NCBI GenBank assembly: GCA_009869945.1
Contig: WIXG01000329.1
Location: forward strand, 23,656-87,655
DNA from: Mesaphorura yosii
Taxonomy: Eukaryota > Arthropoda > Collembola > Poduromorpha > Tullbergiidae
Length of the DNA: 64,000 bases
Direction of reading: 5' to 3'
Position 1 is the stretch's first letter. Each line of letters opens with the position of its first letter. The position numbers and the translations under genes were made by a program. A model generated the notes under the pieces. It ran no database searches. It saw only the letters and a program-made list of their open reading frames with translations, and was not told the origin of the DNA. Positions 1-13,500 of the stretch are shown here, in pieces.

Positions 1-36
1 ACTTCATTTGATTATTTTGCCCTTTGTCTTCTTCAG

Positions 37-3000
37 GCTGGCTTGTTGACCTAATAAACTTATTCGGAACACTTGGTGGATTTCAATTACTAATGGAAAG
101 ATTCAGTATCGGAGCACCATTATCAGTATCTCTAGTGAATGCTTTACTTAAACCATTTGGCCTTTGTGCTGATTATCTCACCAAGCATACGGTGGAGAGA
201 TACTTTAGCAAAATATTTGAGATTGTGCCTGCATTTTTGGAAAACTTGAGTGACGAGGACTTGAAGAAAGAGACGGCGAAATCAGATATTATATCGTCCA
301 TAATAAGATTTTTAAAGTGCTTGGAAGCCAGAATTGCCTCAGACACAGATGATCACATGAGGAATTTGGAATTGTTCAGACTCAGAATGATTCTTCGAAT
401 GCTACAGGTACTGATAACTTTGTTAATTGCTATTGCTAATCCCTCTACACGTTTTGGGTTGGACCAGTTCACAAAGTACATTTTTCAGGTGTCTTCCTTC
501 AATGGGAAAATGAATGCGCTGAATGAAATTAATCAAGTAATACAAAATGTACAATCCTACTATCCACACCACCACCGCCTTGATGAAGTCGAATACTTGA
601 CGGGAAAGCGCATCGCAGAATGGATCGCAGAAAATCAAGTGTTGCAAATTATACTTCGGGACTCTCTACATCAACCGCAATACGTTGAAAAGATTGAGAA
701 AATATTAAGATTTATCATCAAGGAGAGGACGTTGACCTTATCAGATTTGGATCACATTTGGGCGGCTCAGGTAATCGAATAATTTCCCCAATTGATTTTT
801 AGCGTCCGAGTCAGGTAAACATTTCCTATGGTAACTTTTTAGGTGGGGAAGCACGATGCGATAGTGAAAAACCTTCACGATCTGCTGGCTAAACTGGCGT
901 GGGATTTCAGTCCTGAACAACTAGACCATTTATTTGAGTGTTTTCAAGCAAGTTGGACAACAGCAAATAAACGCCAGCGTGAGAAATTGTTGGAATTGAT
1001 TCGAAGACTAGCGGAGGATGACAAGGACGGTGTAATGGCTTTCAAAGTATTGACTTTATTCTGGAATTTGGCGCATTCCAATGAAGTTCCAACTGAAATC
1101 ATGGATCAAGCTCTCACAGCCCACGTGAAAGTATTAGATTATAGTTGCTCTCAGGTTCGTTTACTGAGCAATGCAAGACTCTGTCCATCCGTTTTATACC
1201 TTAAATCCCTTGCGTTAATTTGCTTTGGTACTTTGTTTTTGACAGAGAGATAATCAGAAATATCAATGGCTCAACACAAGCATGGCTCAGATGCTTGAGG
1301 ATGATGTGGTCTGGGTCATTCCCGCTATGAAGCATATGAGAGAAATATTTTCACTGTATCCGGAGGGTACAGGGACACACAAAAATGCATCCACTGTGTT
1401 CCGCTGTTCGGTTGTAAGGAAAATTCAGACCGAAAAGTGCTTGGTTGTGAAGGTCTGCGATTCCCTTTACAACTACGAGGAGCGGGTGCGAAACTACATT
1501 AAAGGTTAGTAGGAATTAATTGTGTCACCGTCTAAACCCCACATGCAACTTCAATCTTCCGACATTTTTACAGAAAAAGGATTTGTTGAAGCTCAATCTC
1601 TCAAATTAGACGGACGTTACTCTCATCTAGACCAAATTAGGGAACGATTGTTCTTTCTTCGATTTTTACTCAAGGTAATCTCCGAGTTCTTAAAAATTCG
1701 CTATTTCACATGAATGTTTAATATTGTGCTGCTTAGGAGGGACAGCTTTTGCTCTGCAAGGAGCAGGCATTTCTTATTTGGGAGTGTTTAGCAGAAAGTC
1801 CCGCTTATCCAAGTGATAGAGAAATGTGCTTTGAATGGTTCTCCAAATTAATGGGAGATGATCATGACTTGGATCCAGAATTGGCTGACCTGTTCTTTAC
1901 TTCAAAAATTCTCACACTCGATGCAACTCTGTTGACAGATAATGGAATGGAGTAAGTATTCATTATTCAACAAAAACTTGCGGGTGTATTATCTTAGAAG
2001 CTGACTCTTTCTATCAGATGTTTCGAACGATTCTTCAAAGCTGTAAACGTGGCTCGGAAGAAGATAGTGGTGAAGAGAGACGAATATTTAATGGATGACG
2101 TAAGTTACAGTGTTTCCTCTTTCTGGTAATCGGTTTGAAAACACTTTCATGATCTTCCTTTTTTGACCACAGCTCGACATGGAGGGAACTGATTACATTT
2201 GGAAAATAATCCTGTCGGGTTCCGAGGATATGGCTAGTCGCGCAATACAATTTTTGCGCTCTGTTTTCACGGCGTTGGGTCCAGGATTGTTACCGAAGCA
2301 GAAGGAAGTTCACGAGGATTTCCTCTCTTGCTGTGCGGACCGGCTGAAATCATCATATGACACCATTTTAGTGCTGGAGAAAGATAAGGACTCAACTAAT
2401 CGCGTGCGGCAGGAACTAACCAGAATATCCAGAGTCTCTCGAGTTCTGTTGGAATATGTCGGTGAATGTGACTCGGATTATGGGGAAGAACGAGCTTTCC
2501 TACCACTGTACAGGTATGGTGTGCAGAGCATTGGACTATTGTGGAGTAATGAATTTGATTTACGGACATTCGTTTTGAACAATATCAGGGCTAGTCGTGG
2601 TCGTAGCCTAGTTATTTACGTTCGCATCCCGAGCCAACTAGGGCGAGGATTTGACGACATGGAAGTTCAGACGCATACAAACGAAACCATGGCTGGACTT
2701 CAAAGACAGGTAACTTGGATACACAAATGTTCACAAAGAAGATTGAATTTTACACTTCCTGCTTTGATTTGCAGATTTTACGCCAGTTGAAGCAGCAGAA
2801 CCACTTGAACTCCAACTTTAAATTAGACTTATGCTACAATGGTGATATTATAAACGTCAGTGATGACCGTCAAGTTGTGCATGTAGTTGGTTTAAGGGAC
2901 AAAATGGTGAGTTTGAGTAGGGGATACTAGGACTTTGACTTATTTGAGTTTCATGAGTTTCTTAATCGGTTTTAGATGCTCAATGCAAAGATACTACCAG

Positions 3001-6000
3001 GAAATGCAACCAATTCCCCAGATTCTAGTGAGGAAAGCTCTGGCGGGTCACCGAATCATTTTCAAAATGGAATTGACGGCCCAAACATGGAATTGGAAGA
3101 ATGTCTTCCGTCTGTGGTCAGTTTATGGCCTTTTAAAAAAGCCGGACCTTTTTACCATTGTTCAAGTTTATTTCCCATTCTGCAGATGTTATCAATGGAT
3201 GAAAAACGCATGGAATTCCTTTGCCTTTTGATGGAGTTGGCTTCCCGCATGAACGATGATAGGCTACGAGAGGTTGTCCGCAACTTGCTACTTGTTTTAC
3301 CAGCCTGTCGTCAGACAGAAACAGTTCTGCAAACCGCCCTACAACAGACTGACAAAAAAGCGTGCTATCTTTTGTTCAACATGAATCATGCTGCCGTTCT
3401 TTATAGATTAGAGGTAAATATATCTAACAATTTATTGACGTTACAAAGGAGGGAAAGGATCCAGAGTTACAATGGAAGAATTGCTTAATTTTCAGGTCCT
3501 ACACGCACTACTATTCCCTGCAGTTGGATGGGACTCAGGTTCCACTTTACACCTACTAAGAGTGTTCTTCGTGTCTGGCATCGCTGGATCAGTCGTAGAA
3601 ATGCTGACGAAGAATAATTTCATGCCCCTAGCGGATACTGCGACAAAAAGATCAGCTTACTTAATTGTGCTAAAATTGTCGAAAGCTGTACTAACTGTCA
3701 TGGCTCACATACTTGTCCGTCACGAATCTGAAAACAGACTGAATATGGATCGATTACGTGTACTGTCCGATGCTCTTCAAAATATACCACCCCCAAACGA
3801 ATTGGTTCTTAGGAAAATAGCCAATAGTATTTCACACCCACTGTATGCAGTGGTAAGTAGTCCAGATGCTTAAAATATAAATATAAGCCTCAACTTCAGA
3901 CTTTATTTGTTGTTTAAGATAAAGGACGGATCACCACACTCTGAAGGATTACGCCAACTGCTGAAGTCAACCCTATCGGGAGAGTTTCCAGACTGTGAGA
4001 CGATCCGCTTAGTTATGAAATTAGCAAGCTCAACTGCGTCCGGATCGTTTTCATATTTTGCTTCGGATCACCATCAGTCGAACAAAAATCCAACCGAAGA
4101 CGATGTTCACGGTTTGTTCTCATACATTACGTTTATCAGAGTGAATCCACTTTCAATTTATGAACTTCTACCTTTACAGTTTGTGAAGAGGCTTTAGAAG
4201 TGTTGACTTTGAGTTTTGTGTTAAACCCGCAAATTCTCGAGCAAATGCTTAATGATCAACATTGGAAGAGCTTTATTTGTAATGTGCTCGTTGATACAAT
4301 GAATCGTCATATTCGAATAATTGCGGTGGATCAACTCTACTCAATGGCAGTGAAATGCACCGGAAATGTGAACATACTTCTATTCTTCATCAACTTTCTA
4401 TTCGAAATCATAAAGAGCTCCGTTTTGGATGCTCCATTCCATTCAATTGAAGTTTTCCATCTGCTTTGTCATCTGTTGAGATATGCTTGCAATTTCAAAA
4501 TAACAATTCCAAGACACGAACAACTGCTTCAGTCACAAATCGAGTGGTTAAGAAATGCTAAGGTAAGATGCAAATAAAAGCAAATGCTGACTTCAAAATT
4601 TTAACTTTAATTAATAATCGGTAGGTGCTGATAAAAGAAAATGGAGAAGGGTCTATTCAGGAAGAGCTTTTGGAAGGTTTTGTATGCGTTGCACGCGATC
4701 TAGTCGGATTTCTCTCTTCTGAAAAGAAATACCATTTGGGAATCGACCCTCTCGGTGGAAACTCGTTGATTCAGGTAATTACTGACTTCTGCAAACGAGC
4801 GAAAATTATCGGTGTCTTCCCCTGAGTCACGACCTTCATTGAAATAGGAAATCCTGGAAGAGTATGTATTTCCGTGGTCGAAGGCACACTCCGTGATGAA
4901 GAAATCTGGCGAGCTTACTTCTGAGTCCCTCGTACAGATCTGTAGTTCGCCTATGTCACAAAACTCAGTTTTAGAACTGATCGTTTCACTCAGTACTAAC
5001 TGTTGTGAAAATCTTCGGCTGACGGTGGAACTTCTTACCGATCTATTCAGCTACTCTAACGGTATGTGAGTCATCAGAGAATTACTTTGATTCTTCGCAC
5101 TCATGCTATATTTCATATTTAGACGGTGACGGTGTTTTAACTGAGTGGGAGTACGTGCCTCCAGTCGGAAATCGACCACTTGGTGGATTTGTTGGGTTAA
5201 AGAATGCTGGTGCAACTTGCTACATGAACTCTGTGCTGCAGCAGTTATTCATGGTTGAAAACATTAAGAAGGGCATATTATCGGCGTGTACATTAGATCC
5301 GGATGTGGACGAAGGCATTGAAGACGTTGCTCGTCCGGGGACCATCATCTCGAGATGCCAGTCCGATTCCAGTATTTTAGAGTCAAACACGACCGGTGCT
5401 TCCGATGACAGAAAAAGTTACAATATTTCTATTTTAAAACAAATACAATCAATTTTTGGCCATTTAGCCTTGTCAAAATTACAATATCACGTTCCGAATG
5501 GGCTATGGAAGAACTTCAGGTAGACATCCGAAATTATGGAATGTAGATGTCCAATGTACATCAATATTATAGTAATCATTGTATTCTATTCTGATAGGCT
5601 ACAAGGAGAAGCGGTAAACCTGAGAGAACAACAAGATGCTGTGGAATTCTTCATGAACCTTATTGACAGTGTCGACGACGGCCTTAAAGCGATTGGGGAA
5701 GAACAAGCCATGTCCAAGAACTTGGGTGGACTATTCTCTGACCAGAAGATCAGCAAGGAGTGTATGCACCGCTACTCGAAGGAGGAACCATTTTCTGTGA
5801 TTTCAGTGGACATCAGAAACCACTCCAATCTGCTCGACTCATTGGAGCAGTATGTTAAAGGAGATCTGCTGGAAGGAGCTGACGCGTACTACTGTGAGCG
5901 TTGCAACAAGAAGGTAAGGTACATTTCGAATGCGCTTCTCGGTACTTAACTATTTCATTAATTTGTCTTGTGTCCTTACAGGTTGTTACCGTGAAACGCC

Positions 6001-9000
6001 TGTGCGTAAAGAAACTGCCACCTGTTTTAGCAATTCAGTTGAAGAGATTCGAATACGACTACGAACGAGTTTGCTCAGTGAAGTTTAATGACTACTTCGA
6101 ATTTCCACGCGAATTAGAAATGGAGCCTTACACTGTGTCTGGATTGGCAAAAATTGAAGGTGAAATAATCGATGACGATGCTGCCCTACTCGCTCAGAAT
6201 GTCTGCACGTCATACCGCCTAACGGGAATAGTTGTGCATTCTGGGCAGGCATCTGGGGGACACTACTATTCATACATCTCCTACAGGTACTACTCACCAT
6301 TGGACCTTTGTCAGCATTTCCGTTTCAGTAAATTCGAACATTGCATCCTTAGGTGTGCTGATGGCGTCTGTCGATGGTTCAAATTTGATGATGGTGACGT
6401 TTCTGAGTGCCGCATGAATGACGATGAAGAGCTTAAAAATCAATGCTTCGGCGGCGACTACTCAGGCGAGGTACCAATGATTAAGAATAAACATAAACCA
6501 TGTACAGATCGTTAGCTGCAACTGAGCAGTCGTTTCCCTGTTCAAAATGTTTATCTTTTTCAGGTTTTTGACCATATGATGAAAAGAATGAGCTTCCGAA
6601 GACAAAAGCGATGGTGGAATGCGTATATTTTATTCTACACACAAACCGACATTCTCGACCCCGCTACCTTGTTGAATGGGAAAATGGCGTCCCTCTCAGG
6701 TATTACAAACATTCTATTCTGGGGGCGAAAAATAATCTAACTTCGAACCCTACTTTTCATCAGTGTCATCTGAGAAGAAACTAAGTATTCCATCTGGAAT
6801 TGAAAGAAGTGTACTGAAGCAAAACGTAGAATTTATGCACATCAAATCGCATTTTTCAATGGAATATTTTCAATTCGTAAAGAAGCTACTGACTGCAAAC
6901 CTTCATTACGTTCAAACTCCTCAAAATGGTCCCGTGGTAAGCCCTCATTCACTTCTACCAATATCTTGCTGTGACACATGGTAACCGAAATGCGTGCTAA
7001 CAGACGGAAGAAATGGAGCAGCTGGCCCTTTTAAGTGTTCAGTTAGCGACAAAGTTTCTATTTACAATTGGATTCAGAACAAAGAAACCGTTACGAGGAG
7101 CAGCGAATGATTGGTACGAAATACTCTCATATTACTTGAGAGTATCGAAGAAGGTTCGCTTTTGGTTCGCCTCGCACGCACTATTCAGTAGTCCATGCAG
7201 GTAAATTGTTCAACTAGCCTAAACGTAAATACGGTGAGTACAAACGTTTCAGTTCTCCCTTTCTTATTCCAGAATTTGTGAGTACCTTTTGGAGTGCCCA
7301 AGCACGGAAATCCGTGCAACATTTTCTAAACTCCTTGTTGTTCTGGCGAGCACGTCAAAAGAAGACGGCATTTATCTTCCAGCAATTCCAATGGCCACAC
7401 TAAGTAAGGACAAGGACCTCTATAGCCTATTGCTTGAAATGAAATGTGCATCATGGTCCCGAATGTTTTTCTTTAACAGCTCGAAGCACTGACAAAAATG
7501 CTTATTTGTGGGAATACATCTTGGAAGCTGTGCTAAATTTGCTGAGAAGAGATGTTTCAGAATATGGCCGACATTTAGTTCAATATTTTAATTTCTTCGT
7601 CAGCTATGCGAATTTAGGAGACGAGGAGAAACTACATTTAATTAGCGTATGCCCATCACATATTCTTTTTAAACGGATGCACGATGTTCATAATATGAAT
7701 GAATTTTCAGCTTGACGTGCCTGCAACCTTCATGCTGGTGGCTCTTGAGGACGGCCCTTCGCCGCCCATAAAGTACCAGTGCGCCGACCTGAGCAAATTG
7801 TATCAAGTCGTCTCGATATTGATAAGGTCATGTGACGTGGCACACAAGTGTAAAACATCGTCATCGGTAAGATTTATTCATCGTCATAAGTTGGGAATTT
7901 TGAAGCTATCCGAAGATTGCTGATTACAGGACCACGAGCTAAGGCCAAATCCCTTCATTGAACCAACAGTAGCTGAACCTTTGGCAGTTTTGCCCGAAAA
8001 TGTTTGTGATATTATATATGGAAAAGGGTAAGTGAGGAGTGAGAGATATTTTGAGCTTAGTTGCACTTACATAAATAATTGGTTAAATGCAGGACCTACT
8101 TTTGCAGTCATATCAAGAAAGTCTTAGACGAGGCATACTCTGCAGAGGACACCATATCTCTAATCCAGTTTCTGTGCTGGGAAAATATTCAGTTCTCTCA
8201 AATCGCAATTGCCGAAGTGCTGGGTCACATTGGCTATTCTTATTCGCCCGAGTTAAGGACATTCCTGGATATACTCATGAGTCTCGTACGAATTGAAGAT
8301 TCGTGGCAACAAGAACGAATTGGACTCGCCCTAAAGGGTAAGGTTTGGCTTTGGCAGTACCCGCGATCATGAATATAGTACTCTATTCTGACTTTCAATA
8401 ATCTGCTCTACTTAGGCTTTCCAGATGAGAAAGATGGACTGATTGAAATTATTCACCGAAATAAACAGAGTCATCCTAAGCGAACATATCTGTTTATGAA
8501 ATGTGTAACAGCAATCCTGCAACCGAACACCGAAGATCACAAAGTCCTTACGCAGGATTTGGATCTTCTTAAAAAATGGAACGTAGCTGTAGATTGGCTG
8601 CAGCATGAATTAGAAAGAAGGGCACCAACGGGTGGGTCGTCCTATGGCTACTCAGGGACGGGTTGGTCTCCTCCCTCAAATGAAACTACAAATGGCTCCT
8701 TCTTTCTGGAGCGATCCTTATCTGCAAAGTCCACATTAGATAAGGCTGTCCTTTTGAAATATGAGCCTGAATCTGTAAGTTAGATGTTTATTTTAGTTTC
8801 GGAATTAGTTCTTTATTGACGCTTTTAATCATTCCAACTCACTTTACAGGCAGAGAAGGAAGAGGATGCAATTTCAAGTGAAGGAGAGGGTGAAGATTGG
8901 GAAAGTAGGAATCCGAACATGACTGTCGAAGAGGACTTGACCTTAGACAACACTGTAACTGAAAGTTATGCCGCAAGAGCTGGCCTTACTAATTGGAGCG

Positions 9001-9251
9001 ACTTGCGTGGAGTGACCAACCTGCCTGGGTTTTCCTTGCCACCGTTGGTAACTACCACGACAGCGATCCCACAGGATGACGAAGAAGAGATCCTTGAAAA
9101 TCCAGAAATCCTCCTGTCCTCCGAGGAGGCAACAGAAGCAAAGCTAAGCACACAAATTAAAGGTCCAAAACCTGAGCAGAAAAGCCCAGAACAAAAGTGG
9201 GCAAGTGGGAACGTAGCGCGGGTGGAGCCACAAGTAAGAAAGGAGGACTAA
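37..9251 (+). CDS. faf: Ubiquitin carboxyl-terminal hydrolase faf/USP9X, 5'-partial, 30 exons in window
   Basis: This is a very large deubiquitinating enzyme of the fat facets/USP9X family, a cysteine protease that removes ubiquitin from substrates in endocytosis, polarity and signalling. About 2384 residues are present against roughly 2550 in human USP9X, so only the N-terminus lies upstream. Exons: 37-407, 489-770, 843-1154, 1246-1504, 1574-1674, 1737-1951, 2018-2099, 2173-2709, 2775-2906, 2976-3116, 3186-3413, 3496-3852, 3919-4111, 4180-4562, 4625-4774, 4848-5061, 5123-5519, 5598-5913, 5982-6286, 6353-6470, 6564-6699, 6764-6936, 7004-7200, 7273-7403, 7480-7646, 7711-7866, 7930-8027, 8093-8337, 8416-8774, 8850-9251. 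All phases join. The order is helical-repeat region, ubiquitin-like segment (about 2600-2906), peptidase C19 domain (5155-6630), then a helical C-terminal region and an acidic tail. The Cys box is [13 protein letters not shown] (catalytic Cys codon 5218-5220), the His box [13 protein letters not shown] (His codon 6261-6263), followed by FDDGDV. Identification is by protein similarity recalled along most of the length. Confidence 0.97.
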
Positions 9252-10537
9252 TTGCTTGAGTAAATAAGTTATCACAATGGTCATTTTTAATTTTGAGGGC
9301 AGTCCTTCTATTAAATCTAATATATTGTAATTATGTAATTATAATGTTTAGTATTCAGTTCATGTATAATATTGAGCTAGCTCACAGTACAAAAATCGTT
9401 TTTGCACATTCGGTTTTTGGGAAATTAAATCGAATTAAAAATCCGAAACGGATTTAAGGAACGAATTCGTAAATAGTCTTAATTTTTATGTGCTACATTT
9501 TAAATTCCTTCGAGATACGAAATAGCCAACGGAAATGATATTCTGAAGTCGGTGGATGTGAACTTATCATGTGAGATTGCACGCACCGGCAAGTAAATAA
9601 TCTGCTCATATTAGATGTTGATGTTTAGGAAGGAAAATTATGGCATTATTATCATGTATTTAATTCGGTCGTGTAAATTTTGATGGCGCAAGGTTCTGTT
9701 GAAATTGTATAATTACTGGTTAGAGTAGATAATGGAGTGTATATTGCAAATTCCTGTCCCTTTGGGAAGAATTGCCAAATGCTTAAGTTTGTGGAAACGC
9801 AATCGATTCTTTCTAGGTAGCTAGTTCTAAACTAAGTAAGGAGGGGATAATTTTATTCACGAATCAGTAGCATGAGCATTTTGTTTATGAATCGTGATGG
9901 TCATAAATCACCGCTATTATTTATTACGAACGTCCCAGCCTCATGATGTTCACGGACAAATCCAACCAAATGACTGAATTAGTAATAAAATCCACACGTT
10001 TATTATTACGGCGTCACTTGAGTTTGGACCTTGACACTGAATGTGGAAGTCCCCAATTGTCATGAGAGGATGAAACTAATCAGTGTTGTCATTGCCGAAT
10101 TGGCATGTCACGTTGCGTAGAATTGGGTCCTTGCACCTTTCTCACCGCTTTCCAAGCTTTTTGCCGGCATGTGCAATGTCATGGGTAGGTGTGGTATCCA
10201 GTGGTCCACTCCCCAGCGTGCAACGTGAAACAGCTCGCAGATGTGCTTCCAACTCCGTGGTTGGTTCCGTTTGTATCGTGTATCGATTTTCTGGAAAATC
10301 ATTCGCGGAGGGTGAGTCACCACTGCGTTTTTACGTCCAACATGGGGCTGACTACAGTACTTCACTCCGCTCCTTTTCTCAACGTATGCGGAAGCAAACA
10401 GCACATTTCCAACAAAGTTGCTCATTCACGGGTTTGTCCTCGAAACTCATTTACCATCTGAGCAATAAATTCCAAATAATTTAATTTATTTCGTAAGGCT
10501 CCCAAGTCCATTTCTGCATGGATTTTGTGTTTGTGAA
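9252..10537. other. faf 3' UTR, intergenic region and BTBD8-like 5' leader
   Basis: No coding region is supported here. The first strong polyadenylation signal after the faf stop codon is AATAAA at 9984-9989, implying a 3' UTR of about 0.75 kb. ORFs of 90-133 codons around 10083-10484 overlap on both strands, have no recognisable domain and look like chance. An out-of-frame ATG at 10518 opens a 14-codon upstream ORF just before the start codon of the next gene. Confidence 0.6.
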
Positions 10538-13500
10538 ATGTGCGACGACCAGACAAGTCTAAAACAGGACGCTCACCCAGATTCATCAAAGTGTGGTATT
10601 TCTCATGAAGCTCCGCAGACTCTAGAGAAATCAGTCACTGACGATGGTAAGTTTGTTGCTTAATATGCTCATTACTGCCGGAGGTCAGGAGGCGTGGGTG
10701 AGAACTCAGCTTTAATTAATACAGAACACGTCGAGTTGGATTTTCCTGGCTACAATGCGCGCCATTATCCTCCGGAGTCCAATGAAGTGATGTCCTACTC
10801 CATGTTTGATGACAATGGAAATCCCATGGACGAACAAGATTTTAAAGATGAATCCGAAGTAGACGACGAGAAACAGTTGAACTATGCTCAAATGCATCAG
10901 CAACAACTCGAAGAAGCCACTTTTTTCATAAACGCTGCAGCAGTTTCCGATGAAGAAGATGGAGCTGTTTACATGGCCGGTTCTCGCAGTGGTGACATTA
11001 TAGGCTTAGGCCCCGTCACGATTACACAAGACGACGCGAGCAAACCCAATGAACGAACAAATGAAGACGAAGAATCGTCAATTTTATTTAAAAGAATAAA
11101 ACATCGATCCTCGCGAGTTCCAATTTCAAGAAGCTTCCCAGATATAATCCAAACCACAATGACTGAAAAATTGTACGGAATTAACCCCAATCCCAGGAAC
11201 GGCACCGACAAAGAATCCTTCAAGTCAGCAATTCTGAAAAATGAACTCGTCCTCGCCGACTCCCTCGAGGAGTTGGCCGACACTAAGCCCCAATCACCTC
11301 ACACTCAATCCGAAGATAACAACGACCCGGAGCACCCTGTGAAAAAACTTGAGCCGCGGTTTAGTCTTGAAGGCTCAACAAGTCAGCTGAGTTCAAGCAT
11401 GGCGGGCATCAGCTGTGAGAAACCGCCAGACTCGTGGACAATTGACTTCAACTCCTTGTCAATTGAAGACACATTTTCAGAAGCAGAACCAAAATCGTCA
11501 AACTCCAATTCCTTGGCATACTTCCTTGATATTAAGGAGGCGATTCCAGCGACCGACGCCGGGGCTGCTAAGCATGTTGAAGATGACCCAAAGAAAATCT
11601 TTTCCCTGTTTATAGATATCGGTGACAAGAAACAGTTGCAAAATGACCAAAGAAATGCAATGAACACGTCGTATTACGTGGAGAAGAAGACACCTAACGC
11701 GGTGGGTCACAAAACAACAACGGGAAAGAGCAGCTCAAGTGGAAAGTACAACAGATCTGGGGAGAAGGATTACATGGGCATGTCAACCGTGAGCAATCGT
11801 TCTTCGCTGCATGTTGCGACTCATGATCTAGAAGACACCATGTTCTCAAGCTCCATTCTTAGTTCAATGGAAGCTTCCGGCACCGATGAAGGTAAGTCTT
11901 TCTTGTAGAAGCCTCTGTGTCGTTTTTTTGGTTCGCTCGTCTGCAAGTGCGACTTTCTTTTTCGCTTTTCCAGACATGGACTCATGCCTCAAATTAGGAA
12001 TGGACTTACTACGAATGTTTCAGGAAGGAATCAATACAGGTTAGCGGCAAATGAGCTTCGGTGGTTCTAAAAATACTTCGGTGTTGGCTTGAAAGTACAT
12101 TCTTTCGTAGATGTGCAAATCAGCGTGAATGGACGAACGATTCGAGCTCACAAATGCATTCTGGCATCCAGGTCGCAGTATTTCGCGGCCGTCTTGAGTG
12201 GGAATGCGATTAAGAAAACTGGCAACAACATAAACCTTGACGAGTAAGTGAAAATTTGAATTACATGCGGACACATACAGCTTGGAAAAAGCTTCATTTT
12301 GAAACACCGCATGTATTTACAGTTACTCTTACTCAGTGGTACAATTCACTTTGTATCACATTTACTCCGGCACGAATGAAATTCCCGACTCCATTGATGT
12401 GATCGAGCTAATCAGTCTAACTGATTTACTGGGGCTGGAAGGGTTGAAGGAAATTATAAGCAACACTATCAAGGCCAAGTTTGCACACAATTTCCATCGT
12501 GTAAGTGGACTTTGGTCTTACCGTTGCACGTAAAAATGAAGGACATATATTGAGGAATTGCTATTTCCTGTCCAGCCTTGCAGCACGTGTATAATTGGTG
12601 TCATTCAATTTTACCCGATTGTTATCTCTTACGGAATGGAGGACTTGAGTCGTAAAATGACGAAATGGATGTCGAAGCATTTTGTGCGCATTTGGCCGAC
12701 GAAAGCGTTTGCGAGTCTTGGTGATGACCTTATCGAGAAGTGCTTGAGCTACACAATCAATCATTTGGTAAGTAATACGCATGATGAGGAATGTGTAATG
12801 TTTGAGTTTTCAACATGGGTCATATTGTGATTACCTTTTAGTCTGGGGAAAACCTGATTGACATAACCCTTGGTTGTGACCAGCTTCTGAACACGATGCC
12901 AAATATAAAATGGGCTGAAACAATTTTTAAGATTGTGAGTCAATTGACACAAGCTTGTGTCGAATTTATTGGACAAGACTTCTGTGAAGTATTGCAAAGT
13001 CAGAGATTTCTAGTCTTTGGCAAGGGTCAAGCTTGGAATATTTCTCGAATCGGTAAGCATTCTTTATCCCCACTATCCACTTCATAGATATTAATGGAAG
13101 GAAGAACTGTGGCATATTTTGTATTGTGTCTTTGAAGAAAACACATTTCTGGACGGGCTGCAATTATTGAAACCGGACGATGCGTGTTTAAGTCACGTTT
13201 GTCTCACGCGACTTATCGAACTAGGAACAGAAACATTTGATGAGGTTAGTTAACATCTTGGGTTTTGTGCTTTCCTTGAAAGGAAGTTGCAGTGCTTTCC
13301 AAGGCATAACTGACATAACATTAAATGTTTTATTTGACAGGCTTTCGTGGACTTTCTAATCATGTTGCAGCGCGAGGTGGAGAAGTATTTGCTCGCGAAT
13401 GCGTCGCGTGCAGTTCTCTCAAAGAACTGGGAAAGACTGAGCGAAGTGACGCGCAAAAAGATCTGTTCTACTGGTTTTCTTGGTCACGATAAGAGCGGAA

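Noticed and set aside
10083-10484. 133-codon plus-strand ORF upstream of the BTBD8-like gene
   Set aside because: Opposing ORFs of similar length overlap it, it has no domain, and it does not splice into the gene in phase with support.
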